Shown: positions 22,310 to 35,687, numbered from the stretch's first letter. The stretch is DNA of 44,245 nucleotides from Silene noctiflora (GCA_009801015.1 VHZZ01000388.1:8497-52741), one strand, 5' to 3'. A program made the numbers and translations. The notes: a model not told the origin generated them from the sequence alone.

Positions 22310-23060
22310 TATATCCATTATAAGTTATTTGATAGGCTTATGAACATGCATACACTAGTACTTTTAAGGCGTATTAGCTCGCCTAAAAAAGGTTTTCACC
22401 ATAAATCTTCAAGATTTGGAATATTGTTCAGAACTGTTGATTTTTAAGTTCATTTCCAAAGGTTAAAACAATCTAAGGCTTATTGGCCTTACTGAGAAGG
22501 TTTTGGCAAGAAAATTAGTCAAAAGATTCATCGGAAAGAATTGATTCTTTAGATGATAATGCACGGATATCGAGCCTTTTTAGCCTGAGAATAAAATTTC
22601 TCAAATTTTACCCTAGAGTCACTCTATACCATACTAAAATGCCCAAGGGTTTTAGAAGGGATATATGGCTTGAAGTAGAGACATCTAGATACATTAAAAG
22701 TATTTTTTTGACCGAGTCGGAAACAAACTAAACAAATTGTTAATTGTATGCTTAATTCTAAGTCGTTTTATAGTGCTATGAACCTCTGCTAGTAATTTTA
22801 AGTCATATTGGTCATACTGGGAATGTTTTGCCAAAAAATCTCATCGGTGTTGGAAGATGGCTGAAAAGGCCAAAATTATCGGTTACGGTTCTCGCGCTGA
22901 CTGAACTCTAAAATAAAAGGCGTGGAATTTTGAACTCCAATCACTTCATACCATATAAAATAAAAATGTATCAAGGTAATAGAAGACATGTCACTTCTAC
23001 GTTATTTAATAGACTCATGAACATAAACTAATACTTTAAAAATATCACCAAACAACATTG
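22310..23060. repeat. degenerate repeat, several diverged copies
   Basis: Similar blocks recur: a GTTATTTGATAGGCTTATGAAC-like block near 22325, 22767 and 23000, and a TATTGGCCTTACTGAGAAGG-like block near 22481, 22804 and (weakly) 22371. Spacing is uneven, so this is either an old tandem array or nested insertions. Identity is well below that of the arrays at the window edges. Confidence 0.45.
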
Positions 23061-23148
23061 GTAATTATCAAAATATGTAAGATTTCAGTGTCATGCATGT
23101 ACAAAAGTTGTAGAATGTCACAAATGTATGTGTAAACCCAATTGTATG

Positions 23149-25045
23149 TTATTTGTCGAGTCGAAATGATAAATCACCGTCAGCATCTCCTGTGAGTCCC
23201 GACTTCAGAATGGATGGTGATGATGCAACCGAGTCTATATGATATCCGCCATTATAATTCACTTGATTCTCAAATTGGGTATGACGAGGTGATGATGATG
23301 TGGGTACGCCTGCACCATTGTGTCTTCTCCACATTAAGACATGGATGAGTATAGGTACCTTAGCATGGCGGTGTAATGACAACTTCTGGCATATAGACAC
23401 GGTATTAAAGCATTGTATGCCACCTGTTGACGAAACTATCCAAGGTACAACCTTCTGTTTATTTATTCGCGATATTACTAACAGCTTCGATTCACTCAGT
23501 GCATCTCTAAACAATTTTGAAAGACCGGATCTTTCTGAAGGCACATGTTCATCGCTTTCTACTGACGAAATGAATATAAATCCCTATGCACCATCATAGA
23601 AAGTTAAGCAACATATAGTGTTAATAATTTCTGCATCAGCTTAATTATTTACTAGATTTCAAGTTTAACAGAATTATCCATAACAATTAAGTTGAGAAAC
23701 AAAGTCATTTTAATTAGTATGTACGTAACCGTTACCTCTTCAGTGCGACTAATGACAAAACCAAGCTTCACATCGCCCTCTCTTATGTCGATTTCCACAG
23801 GATACTCTTGGATGGGAGAATACCAGAGACGAACTGCTCTGACTACGCCTAAGTCAACTCCATGGTAGTCCTCAAATCCGTATAAGCTTGCATTGGCAAG
23901 ATTCGGCAAATCTGACAGTGACGACGTGTTCACCGTACAAGAAGCTGTCTCCCCAGAAATCTGTTACAAGAAAGATCATCGATCACTAATCAATAATCAA
24001 TAAGCAATAACCAATAACCAATACAATATGTAAGTAAGCCTTTTGGTTTTGGCCTTGATATAAATTCCCACACAAATCATACCATCAATATTGGCATAGA
24101 GACTATATATACATGAGTTAATAATATTGGATTATCTAGCTGCAAAACAATGCTTAGACGTACCAGAACTGTAAAATGATAACCATACCTTTATAAGAAG
24201 GGATTCTGTCTGAAAGTTGTTGAGGGTTATGGGAACACCAGATGAGTTCGCGGCAGAGAACCACACATTAGCCCGGGCAATCGTGTCTTCTAAATCGTTA
24301 TACGGACCAAGCCCTTGGTCAGAAGCTTTAGGAAGAAAAAGGATTGACATGAAGCTGCTAGAATTCGGAACTTGTAGTATTTCCTGCATCTTCTTTTCCC
24401 ATGGATACGTTAGAAACCCGTCTGCAAGCTGCGCACTGCTTAATGCATGCTGCAACCTAGAAGCCCTTGACGCTGTGCATGAGACAGGGGTGCACAAAGA
24501 TAAGATGTCAATATTGACAATATAACAAAACAAAAAGTCAACCGACGAAAAAGGCATATATATGAGATCAGTACTGATGAGTACGTAGTACCTTGGAGTT
24601 GGAAGCACTCGGATTCAGGGCGATCAACAAAAGAGATGGCGTAATTAGGATCATGAATGGCTCGCAGAACATAAGAATGCTTCTTCTTGGCATCAGGAAC
24701 AAGACATGCGTTTAACTCGGCGGAGTCATCAAAGTCACAACGACGGACCCTGACTTGGATGGAGGTGAGTTTATTCTTGAAGCAAAAGTGAAGGTGGCGC
24801 TGCAGGCCGGAATTGCCATCCTTGAAAGGAGCACGAAGGATGAGGTCACCGATTTGGATTTGATCGACGATGTCACCGCTTTGGAGAAGTTCAGCGCTCC
24901 ACTCGTCAGCATGGGAAGTCCCCTTGATGCAATGAATAGAGAGAACCTTGGTGGAGGAACTCCAGCTTGGAGACCAGCTGCTTCGTGAGCTAGTGCTGGA
25001 TGTTGATTCTCTTCCCCATTGGGATCCGCCATCTGATGACCACAT
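23149..25045 (-). CDS. plant protein of unknown function, four exons
   Basis: Exons 24592-25045, 24189-24472, 23736-23960 and 23149-23583 join in phase to a 465-aa protein with GT-AG borders. Order along the protein: a Ser-rich N-terminus (STSSTSSRSSWSPSWSSS); a region with ADEWSAELLQSGDIVDQIQIG; HSYVLRAIHDPNYAISFVDR; LADGFLTYPWEKKMQEILQVP; LANASLYGFEDYHGVDLGVV; GDVKLGFVISRTEEGFIFISS, which resembles a PDZ-like strand; and VVPWIVSSTGGIQCFNTV before KLSLHRHAKVPILIHVLMW. I recall close relatives of this layout in many land plants, all annotated as uncharacterised. No signal peptide or membrane span is seen. The hydrophilic C-terminal ~50 residues look disordered. The start MWSSDGG is the first in-frame Met and opens the conserved region. 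Confidence 0.85.
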
Positions 25046-25440
25046 TTTTCCAGTAGTTCCTCCTCCTATTAATTAACTTTACTGCAATATCATGGATTGA
25101 ATAAATAATAACTAAGGAAGATTGAATAATAACTAAGGAAGGTGTGCAGACCTTGACGGCTACACCGTATTATTTTAAGAATCTTGATTATTGAGGTTGT
25201 CAAAGTCTTCCTAGGAATGAATTATGAATGTAGGATCGTGTAAGTTTGTAGGGACTGTCTATTTTAAATTTAAGACGGATATTTAGGGTTATATTGTGGT
25301 ATTAAACAAGAATGTGTGTATTAAGTGGGCTATATGCGTGGGTGGTATGGTGAATTGGGCCATCTAAAAATAGAAGCAGTCTCGGGGTTGGCAATGGGTT
25401 GGGTTCATACTCGGAAATTGAGAGAGGGGCAGTCTTCTCA

Positions 25441-25449
25441 TTTCCCGCC
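25441..25449. promoter_or_regulatory. E2F-type site
   Basis: TTTCCCGCC, identical to the site at 19341-19349, about 400 bp upstream of the ATG at 25045 and just before the possible + strand leader. CCAAT-type boxes follow within 50 bp. Confidence 0.4.
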
Positions 25450-27812
25450 TTGGTGTGCTCCCAAATCCCAATGGCCAATCACCAACGTATTACGCATGTA
25501 TGCGTCACACTCACTCTTCACACTGCATTCCCTTCTCTCGCTAGTAAGTAAGTTGAACATCCGTTTCCCCTAAATCAAGTTGATTCATCATTTAGGGTTT
25601 CCTAATTCAATTTATGATTATATTCCTCCATTCATTCCTAATTCAACTTTAATTTTGCCTATCATACACATTGTCAATGCGCTTTTATGATTATATTCCT
25701 CCAGATCGGAATGTGTTTTTGCAATTATCCAACTCATTATATTATCAGTATAACGAAACTATTGCGTTGACTTACGAGTCACAAGTCTTTGTTGTTTCCT
25801 GCACCATCAAGGTGCTGTAGATTTTGTTCTCATTATTGGCCAATGTTTTTTTTATGGCCATCGAATTTTGGATGTACTGGTACGCTAATGAAAAGGCGGC
25901 CAAAGGAAGATGAATCTTATATTGGTGTGCTTGGCTTGATAAACCTGCGTCTTACTGTTTGCTAGGCTCATACTTCTTCCACTTTCATAATTCATGACCA
26001 TTATATCATGCATGATTCATGACTTTTGGTGCTTCTTTTCTTTTATGCGTTTCACTGTTTCCCCAATATCCAGTATCCAGATCATAATTCAAAGCCATAA
26101 GTTATGTTGGATTAACGTGACATCAGTACACGTTGATGCACAAGTGCACCTGCATCCTTCATTTTTTTTTTTGACCAATGTTAACTGTGTACTTTGATTA
26201 TGAATTTATGATGGCGCCTGCACCTTGAATTTCATACTCCTATGCAGCTATGCTACTAGTGCTAGTTGAAGGCATGTTACTCATATGGGTTTGGAGGTAT
26301 ATGACACGCTGTCCTGCATTGCTCTTAGTAGATCAGACTTAGATTAGTTTCGGCTTGTACACCCAACAATTACTCCTATCATATTGTTATTATCTCTTAC
26401 ACTCCTTCATACTGAGGACTCAAACATTTTGTATGTGTACATAGCACTGTGAAAGACTCATGCTTATATTCAGGATATCAACATAATATATTCATGGGTT
26501 TGCCAGTAAAAATTCTGCAGTCTTGCAGCAAAGTGAGTATTGCTGCCATGATTGAAATTTGCCTGTTTCTTGATGATGAATGGAACTGTTGGACCAGCTA
26601 GTAATTCTCTGTTTTTCCACTTCATTGATCACACAAATCATGTGAAATATTAATGACCCATTGGAAACTTGAATGCGTACTAGTTACGACAAAAGGTTCG
26701 GACCAATTGCTTTATGAGCTATTTGCAAACTCTGATGTGTATTAACATTCCCTTTAGATCCACCATGGTTTCACAGTTGCTTACTTTTTCATATTTTTAC
26801 TGCACTTACAATGACTGTCAAGGTACGTAAGTAGCTACTGTAAGCCTGTAACCATTTGTATTAAAATACCTATGGAATGTTGGAGAACACGGTAACCAAC
26901 TGGTTTGAAGCCTCGAACTGGTCCTTCCATTTTCCGCTTTTCTTAGTATGACAATTGTTTATGTCGTGATACTTTTAAACGAGTCCTTGATCCAAAATTC
27001 CAAATGTTCATCTTTTCTACCCTCTCCGTCTTTTATGACAACTTCAACTCCATGCCAACAACATTTTCGTTGCTGAGCTCATGTTGCTCAAACATTTTTC
27101 CAAGGCAATTGATACTGGTCCTCTGTTGTTGTACCTTTTTGTTCTGTGTGAAGGAAAATTCTGAGCTTGAACATCACCTTTAAAGTGCTACACAAATTTC
27201 TTAGAAGTCTGGTAATTAAGGGTTATTTTACTTGTCCACTTTGACATTGAGTAGTGGGAAATGTCCATTAAATTAGTATGCAGTAAATGAAATATAAATT
27301 GCATTGCTCTAATTGCTGTTTTGAATGCTGTCGAGTATATAACTACCTCCAATATGCTACTACATTTTGACTTGTCAACTGCATAGGTGCTGTAGGAGTG
27401 TAGGACATATTTCTGATTTCTATGCTTTGCGTTTTGCAGAGTAATTGACGTGAAAACGTTTTTTGTTAGAATCAAGCAAAAACTCTACCTTTGGATTTTG
27501 ACTTATCCTAGCCGTGGGAGTCCGTGAGCATGCCCTCTCTCTCTATGAATGGAACTCAAGCAAAATTTCAGTCTAACGTTGTACGTTTTTCTAAACAATT
27601 CTATACAATAATTATGATATATTGATATCTATACAAAACGCCTACTCTAAAACAATACGAGGCACCATATACTTATTTTTTTCGTTGATAGATTCACGAC
27701 TATGCAAGACTGAGATATGACAATTAGCGTAGGGTAAGATATACCCTACAGTAGTTTGCTGGGTTCCTACTTGCATTTAAAGTGCAATCCCTTATTATCT
27801 CATAGACTCATA

Positions 27813-27897
27813 CTCCCTCCGTCCATTTGTTTACCTTTGATAAAAGTATCCCTCGAAAAGAATAAAAAAGGTGAACAAATGATTGAGACAAAGGGAG
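27813..27897. mobile_element. Stowaway-type MITE, 85 bp
   Basis: Left end CTCCCTCCGTCCATTTGTT pairs with the reverse complement of the right end, CTCCCTTTGTCTCAATCATT, then GTTCACCTTT pairs with GTTTACCTTT. TA flanks both sides. Nearly the whole element folds into one hairpin, as expected for a short Stowaway. Confidence 0.9.
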
Positions 27898-28510
27898 TAA
27901 TAAATATCATAAGTAGTATCCAGATTCCAGATTTGGGTTGCATATCATGAGGTGCAGGTAATTGATTGTTGTGGCCATGGATCTGTGATGCTGCTTTTTC
28001 TGGTACAAAATGCAGGTTTATTGAATTTGCGGGCATGTTCTTCTGTAGTTCTGTATTTCGCATTGTGGGAATGCTGCTTACATTATTATCATCCTCTCCT
28101 TTATTTGGGAGATACTGCTTTCAGGTACTTAAATTCTCTGGTCCCCACAGCTGAAACTTTTTCTGCTTAAATTTATTAGTACTGTCAGGTCGCTGTAGCC
28201 TACAGCTGGTGTTGGCACATAACCCCCCATGGAGCACCAAACAAACAATGTAGTATATGGAGAGTAATATATTATGCTTTTCTTACATAATGGGGAAGCA
28301 TTTTCATTTTGTGAGCATGGAAAGGTCGCACTATTAGAGCTCAAAGATAGCATCATTTGACATGTTATCCACTAAGATTTTCACTTTTTTTCGAGTTGAA
28401 ATGCCAATTAAGTTTTTGTTTGAATCTAGCTCTACTGCTATTATTGCCTTGATGCACCAAATTCTTGATTTCTGGGAGACCCTCTTTTTTTGGTAATCAA
28501 TAATTGCCAT

Positions 28511-28597
28511 GTCCTGTTGTAAGGCCAATGCTCTTAATTTTGGGTGTTAAACTCCCAACCTCCTATCCTATTATAAGGCCGATGCTCTTATTGTTTA
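28511..28597 (+). repeat. short imperfect direct duplication
   Basis: Blocks of the form TCCTRTTRTAAGGCCRATGC followed by TCTTA occur near 28512 and again near 28567. Purpose unknown. Confidence 0.5.
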
Positions 28598-29299
28598 AGC
28601 TATCTCATGTTTGATGGAAATTGTAGCTTAGAAAGAACATCTTCGTATTTCTAGCATAGGGGTAATCCGTAAACTGCATTACACATCGCCTTCCTTCGTA
28701 CCCCGCCTTAGGTAATGGGGTATTTTTTTTTTTTTTTTAATGATTTTCGTGTGAAGCATATGGGGTTTCTTTGTTCATTTTCTGATGCGATAAGTTTTGA
28801 ACTGAATATGTCGGTCATGAACATACTTCTTGCCCGAAGCAACAATAATTGTCTACGTTCTTTTCTAAGTTTTTTGTCATTATTTTGAGGTCCTGTTTTA
28901 ATGATTTGCCTCTTCAACCATAACACTTTGAATTAGCAATGCATCATACCGATTGCTTACAAGAAATAAAAAATTACTAAGAGTGTAATATCCAATGCAA
29001 CATTGGATACCTGACCCCTGTTTCATAGCACTACATGACGAAAGTCCACCAACCATATGTTTGGAATCTCTCCCCACACTTTTGGAACAGTATAATCATA
29101 TTGACTTGGTTCTACCTAAAATCATATTTGTTTTACTCCTTATCATTTGATCATGATATATACATGGCAAAATACTCACTAATTCCATATTATATCTTTT
29201 ATTTTAGAGAGATAGAGGCAACCAACCACCAGTTGTCTTCTCTGAACATCTTCCATAATAGTCAGACACTTTTTTCCAAAATGTTCTGGCCGACTTCAA

Positions 29300-31330
29300 T
29301 TATCTTAAACAGGTACACTTTGCCCGATTACCATGCAGGTTCTGGAATGGCATCATTAACATAAAATGAGTTTTATGAAATTAAGTGAAGATGCATTTTA
29401 AATAATACTTCGTATTATAAAGGTAGTTTAATATCGAAAAGTATTTTAAAGAATGCCTTTTATAGTAAAGGAAAATCTTGTGAGATTATAGTTGTGTAGA
29501 GATGAGAATGTAGATAGAATGGTTTACGTACACTGAGGGGCAAGGGACCATTACATTGGTGATAGTTAGCTATTTGCAGTGGTCTTATTTGGCAACAACA
29601 GAGTTTGCTGTTTTTAGTTGTCTTACACATGATTTTTGCTAAAAAAACAATGTTGAACGGTACTGATAAAGTGATAATTACTTGAAAACATAAAGCATAC
29701 CGTGACCTGCTTCTGAAGATCTTTGATATAATCAACAGCTAAATCAAGCATATCTGATGTATTTGTTTGCTGCAGTGAAACAAGGGTGTAATATTTTGTA
29801 TCAAATATTTTAGGACCCAATTACCTTTTCCAAAGCGGAGGTAGTTAAACTACTGTTAAAAACATAGGACTAACCTTGTCCATGTTGGGAACTAGGTCTT
29901 GGAGCTTCCTCATCCTTTCACTAATTTTGGTTCTTCTTACCTAAAATGAGTAATAACGTAACAATTTACTATTGCAAACCAATGCTAGGTTTGAATTTAT
30001 AAAAACTACTACTGCATTTGACATTTTTTTCCTCACTAGAAAATTCAAATAGGAAATATGAAGGGAATAACCGAGTAGGAATTGTTTAAAGTCAATGCTC
30101 ATTGCTTACCCTCTCTGCAATGCTTCGAGGGTGAGTAGCAAATCCTCTCTTAGCCCTAATTCTAAGAGGCACACCATCTTGGAGATGCAGTAGTTTCTCC
30201 ATGGCAGAGAGTTCCGCTGATGTGTTGGGTAGACTGAGGTGATGAGCCAATAGCGGAGGGCGGATTTTGCTCTCTCCAGTCTAATAAATAGTCATAACCT
30301 TGATCAAACACTTACGATCTTGTTGGATAAAAATCTACAAATCACAAGAAATATTAATAAACCTGATTATCTGTTCTATTTTGTTCAGAAAATATCTTCC
30401 TACCATCATCTCCTCCATCAAAGTTTGAGAAAGTTTCAGACAAGATTGAGTCTTCCCATAAACTCTTGGGGACTCCATTGTTGTAGTTACTATCATCATT
30501 TATTCGAAGGTGGCTGTGTTTTGTTTCTTCAATGCTATGCATTCTCATTATTTTCGCCTCTGAGTTTTGCTTCACGAGCACGGAAGTAGAAGGTGGTTGC
30601 CCAATACTAGTGCTTCCGCCTCCATAGTTACCCATTCCCCTCATGACACCATAACCTGCCATGTGGTAGCTCTCTTGTAATTTCGTAATGAAAAACCAAA
30701 CCAAAAAGAACAAACATTGGAATTTTATCTGTCTTTTCTTGTGAAAGAAAGAAAAAAAAGAATACCATCTATATTTAGGTTGTCAGAAAACCCAGCTGGG
30801 GAGCTGCTATGTCTAGTGAGACTGGAACCACTACATCCACCAATACCAATTTTCATATGGGGCGTAGAATTCATCCCTATCGAAGAACTTACAGCTGGAG
30901 CTGAGCTGTGATGAATTGCCAAAGGTGGTTTTGATGCACTCCTATAGATCATCTGAGGGGTAGTATTATAATTTCGCTGCTGTTGCTGATGCGGCGTGTC
31001 CCTCTCTTCCTTCACCGTAACCATCATTTCGGGTTGCATCTGTGAGGTTCCGGGTATTTCACTTGATTTATGGGACAAGGAGTTGTTTCCATCTCCTATT
31101 CTAGACATGAACCTTGCAAAGATACTTTCAGTTTCGGGACTTAAGGGTCTAGCATTGGAGAAATCTCCTCTAGCATTGGAGGTATCATCTCTAGGATTAA
31201 TGAAGGTAGTATCAGCAGCATCAAGGAAACTTGCAAAGTATGAACTTGGGGCAGACCGGAACCTTGTCAGGCTGTTCACTTGTTGCTTTTCATCCTCAAA
31301 GTTATGCTTCTGTTGAAATCCTGAATCCAT
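29300..31330 (-). CDS. bHLH130: bHLH transcription factor, FBH4/bHLH130-like
   Basis: Exons 30766-31330, 30363-30673, 30110-30280, 29875-29940, 29701-29769 and 29300-29341 join in phase to 407 aa. The N-terminus has the group motif LTRFRSAPSSYFASFLD and a later RHSSSPAGF motif. SKIRPPLLAHHLSLPNTS precedes the bHLH: basic region THPRSIAERVRRTKISERMR with the His-Glu-Arg pattern for E-box contact, helix 1 KLQDLVPNMDK, and helix 2 QTNTSDMLDLAVDYIKDLQKQ. The last exon is 13 codons and ends NRAKCTCLR. The order and the KQTNTSDMLDLAVDYIKDLQ block fit bHLH130/FBH4, whose relatives activate CONSTANS and also act in stomatal and drought responses. The nearly invariant Cys of RAKRGCATHPR is Phe here. 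The symbol marks the closest group, not a proven orthologue. Confidence 0.93.
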
Positions 31331-31372
31331 CTGTGTCTTTCTTCTTTTGGAATTCTGAACCTTGCTCAGTAT

Positions 31373-31697
31373 CTACATAAAGAAAATCATGGAAACAGAG
31401 TATAAAAGAAGGCAAGTTTTACTTGAAGCATAGTTTAATGCATTTCTGACCTGTAAACTTGTGGCCTGGAGAAGTTATGTAAGTCTTGGAGAATTGAAAT
31501 TTACACGTGAACCCAAAGAGAACCTTGAGAGGAAATTCTAAGGTGACTCCCTATTAGATCACCCATTTTACGAATGGAGACTCAACCCAACTTGTAAGTT
31601 TCCAAGTAATCTAGTACAAAGATTTAGGCTTAAGATGAATTGAACACCTAACAAGGTAACTGAATACTAATGTTAATATTGACAACAGACTAACTAC
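31373..31697 (-). other. probable 5'UTR intron of the bHLH gene
   Basis: On the minus strand, AAAAG followed by GTAGTT is a possible donor and TTTATGTAG a possible acceptor, 42 bp before the ATG at 31330. The exonic side at 31698 upward is purine-rich. Inferred from consensus only. Confidence 0.45.
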
Positions 31698-34091
31698 CTT
31701 TTCTTTTTATCTTTCTCTCAGCAGCAAATATGTTCAGCTCTGCTGCAGAGTGCAGATGATATGGTAGGGACGCAGATGCTGTAAATGATCAGGCGAGAGA
31801 ATAGAAAGAGGTATTATTCATCATTTGTTGGCACATATTTTTACCCCTATTTTATTCAATCAAGTCTAACACAGAAATAAATAAAAAACTGCTCTTATTG
31901 ATTTTATTGCACCTTTCCATTCAGTCGACTGACCAAAATACCCTCTACCATCTTGCATAATTGTCTGTTTCCCCGTCATTATATGGGAAATATTGACTTC
32001 TTGGTTGCATCAATGTGATGTAAGCATATGAAAATTTAAGAGCATCAATATATAGCCTCATATTTAGTTACGGATTACATCCGTGAGCCATCTCATCCAT
32101 TCATATTTTTCACAGGTAATAAAACTGTAAATTTCTAAATATTGCTTATGTGAATTAGACCATAGTACAACGAGATTACCCACAAATCCCTGCGGTCCAT
32201 GCCTGTTAAAGATAGTTGGTTGAATAAACTTCTTCGCCATTCCATTTATGTTATCTCGATTTATGAGAGAAAATGAGGCAACTAAAATGAGATGGAGGGA
32301 GTATCACATATTGATTACAAGTCACAACTAGATAGAGCAACTACAAAGTTATATGTTAGCTTTTCACTTTAGAGTAACGGAGTATGCTACTATGCTTTTA
32401 AATGAAAATTTTATACTGTTACAAGCACTCTTCTTTTCGCTCTATACTTAAATTCCTTGAGGACATTAGAAGAAGAAGAGCTTAATAATGGAACCTTGCA
32501 GCCTAGGGATGAATTTGCTTAGGAGTCCCCTCCTTTTGTCAACAACAAGTGTTTGAATGGTAAATTGATAAGCTATGGGACTAAGGCCACCCATAGATAT
32601 GAAATTACTGTTGTATCCTTTGTTGGACCACCATCAATCCATCATGATGGTTATATATCTGGTTTATTATTGCTCTTACAGTAATTTTTAATTCATTTGC
32701 ATTTCTAATGATAGGTTGCTAAATTCTGAATTGTGCTTTGTGAAGTCGAGGAAATAGAGAAAAAGGGTGAGGAGGTGACTCATCATGAATAATGTCATAT
32801 TATCTAGAAATAATACTTTATACTTTATATTACAAATACATAATAGTTTTTGTTTGAAGACCATTTTCCCCCTCTCTAACCTTTTCTTTTTAAATTTGTG
32901 ATACTTTAAAGTTTAAACATATTTCTAGGAAAGGGTGTTACGTTTTTTTTTATTCCCCGTTTGGTTCGAAAGTAGACTTGCTCTTTTGGTGTAGTTGCCA
33001 AAGTCCAAACAAGCTATGGAACTTGAGGTAACTGAACATGTGTTTCTCGTTCTGTACCCTAATTAAACAATCGTTTATGTACACTAATTGTTTGGAGAGT
33101 GTTGGGGCCTTGAACGTGAAAGAGACCGGTATCATTGAATAGTATGTATCAAACTTCTCAGGTTAAGAATTCAGGTGATGTATTAACTAAATGGGCCTAC
33201 CCTTGAAGCAAAGGTTGCAGTTTTGCACCTTTAGAGATTAACGTTTAATCTGTCATGTATTTGTGTTAAAGGTTTTTTGGAAGGGTGGCGTTTAAACTCC
33301 TAGTTTTGAACAATTTCAATTGGGATGAGTTGGGACTCTTAGGACTGACCTTTTGTTCTTAAGAGAAAAAAAAAAAAATTTAAGTGAGATATTGTTCTCA
33401 ACACATTATTTGTTACTTTGTACTCCATATTTGTTATGGGTTGTCCAAAAACAGGTGAGATATTAGTTTATTAAGCATGTTAGCGATCAATAACATGGGA
33501 GTTTAGAGCATGGATCATAAGGCCATCTCTTAAATCCTTTCGATTGATTAGAGAAAATAATTAATTAGGATGTTTAAGTTGGTCTTATGTCTAATATTTT
33601 TTTTTTTTTGACGAATGAAGTTGTGGTCATATAATTGCGTGGTATCATGTTGTTGTTGATACTGTCTTGTAGGCCATTTTTTCAAGTCTAAAATTTATTT
33701 GTGCTTGTTATATCAACAACTATGGCATCATCCGTCTGATACTCTGATACATGTGTAATAAATTTCAGACTATCTATCAAGACTGTTAGACTGGTGTGAA
33801 GGCTAATTAAACAAAAGATTTGAATGGGAGACTTACTATGTCATCTCGAGTAACGTCTTAACGAGGTGTGTTCAATTATCTCTTTTGTTATCATCATTGT
33901 CTCAATGCTACTTGGGCTTAGGCTACCTTTTACCTGCAATAACACAACTCTTTTAAGCAACTCCTAAATTAATAATTAGAAAGCTAAATGAAACATAACA
34001 CAAAGGGGTTAACAAACAATGGCACATATTTTCTTATGTTAATTGGTTCTTAATAATTAATTTCCGCCAATAAACAATCAAAAACTTTGTA

Positions 34092-34245
34092 CTTTCTCCA
34101 TCCCAAAATAATCTTCTTACTTTTCTTTTTTTAGTCATCCTAGAGTAATCTTCCTAGTTTCCTTTCTCAATACTAAAAAGTAAAAACTATTGGTTTATGT
34201 GTTATTTACAACCAAGAAGATAATTTAATTTTGGGATGGAAGAAG
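34092..34245. mobile_element. Stowaway-like MITE, diverged
   Basis: Left end CTTTCTCCATCCCAAAATAA and the reverse complement of the right end, CTTCTTCCATCCCAAAATTA, match over about 28 bp (both reach ATCTTCTT). TA flanks both sides. 154 bp, no coding content. Confidence 0.75.
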
Positions 34246-35687
34246 TACATGTTTAATCTTGTTGCTAAACTGCAATTAATAGAATGGGATTCTCTACAAA
34301 TGTAAGCACTTTGGTGTACAAATATGTTTGGAGCACGATGGCCGGGTATTGATATTACACTATGACATACGGATTACGGAGTAATAAAGAATCATCTCCT
34401 GTCTCTGTCTTCAATTGATGCTGCCTTTGCACATATGCTATGAATCCATGATGCAATCGTCCATTTTATCCGCCCTTAGGAGGATCATATTCTTATGGAT
34501 GATTATTCAAGATTCTGCACATATACTTAGAATATTATGCACGCGAAAGCAAGCAGTAGATTTTGCTGTGCTTGCTTCCTGATGCCTGTGGCCTGTGGGT
34601 CACAGCTGCAGAATCCGACTGCAGGGATATATGCATCAGTATCATTTAACAGAATCCATTAATTTTTTTCCCCATTAAATGCATGTTGACACGAGGGAGA
34701 GAACATAGTAGAACCTTTATCTTTAGTCCACACACACAGTCATCAACACGTGTAAATACATGATACGCAATTTGTGATAACTTATGGATCTCATCTCATT
34801 GGTGAGCTTAAGGACAATGTGCTACTCCGTATAAATCAACTAATTTAAAGGTCATCTGGACTTGCACTATATATTGATAGAAGTCGAGCTCTATAGCATT
34901 ATCTTTGATTTAAGTCTTTGCAGAATCGAGTATGGAATCTTAATTAAACATCACTGTACCTAAATAAAACCATGAAACTTAGAGGTTATGTTTCTTTAGG
35001 TTAGTGATATTTGTGTATGAAAAGTTCTTGTATACACCCGATGTCGTACACCAAGCCAATCAAAAGCATTTCCGTAAATAACTAAGCAGAATCAAAGGAG
35101 AATAAAAAAAAGGCTCTCACCGACTAGGGTGCGATAATATTAAACACCAGCTATACCGAAATATTTTTATTTGTATACATTGAAGATTGGTGTTTAACCA
35201 GCTATATATTTCACTTTCTATCTACCAGCCTCTTTTATTTAGAGCGGTTGGTTTTTATGTCTTTTGATTCTGCGTTTTTCTTTTTAAAATTAGAACATGC
35301 ACTTTAGACCTTTTTCCTGGTAGAGTGCTAGGTAGGCCTATGTTCCGTTTCGTAGGATTTGCTCTTTAGACCTTCCATTTACAGTCTCTTTCCAACTCAA
35401 CCTTGAATAATTCATTCTTTGAGGATTGTTTTCAGAAAAATAGAATCAACACAGAAAAAAATGGAAGATCATTAAGTGAAAACAGAATCAGGAGGTACTG
35501 ATGGTGAATGGCGGTAAACTTTTTATAGCTGGGCTAAGAAAACACAATCACTGGTCCAACTCTATATTAGGCCCAATAATAGATACGGAGTAATACAATC
35601 ACTGCATTGGGCCTGAAATTGACTTCCTAGCACTGTTGCTGGTTGGCCTAGAGTGAACAACTCCCAAGTAATTCAAGTCCAAAACGA

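Larger units (their letters stand above)
25046..29299. other. gene-poor stretch, possible + strand non-coding transcript
   Basis: No protein gene could be assembled. The left part is the promoter of the minus-strand gene ending at 25045. On the plus strand, 25440-25560 looks like a promoter and leader: TTTCCCGCC at 25441-25449, CCAAT boxes near 25470-25490, a CT-rich leader, then GTAAGTAAG. Possible internal exons with good splice borders are 26474-26532 (CAG before, GTGAGT after) and 28016-28124 (TGCAG before, GTACTT after). Their frames do not join directly. A MITE lies at 27813-27897. Confidence 0.4.
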
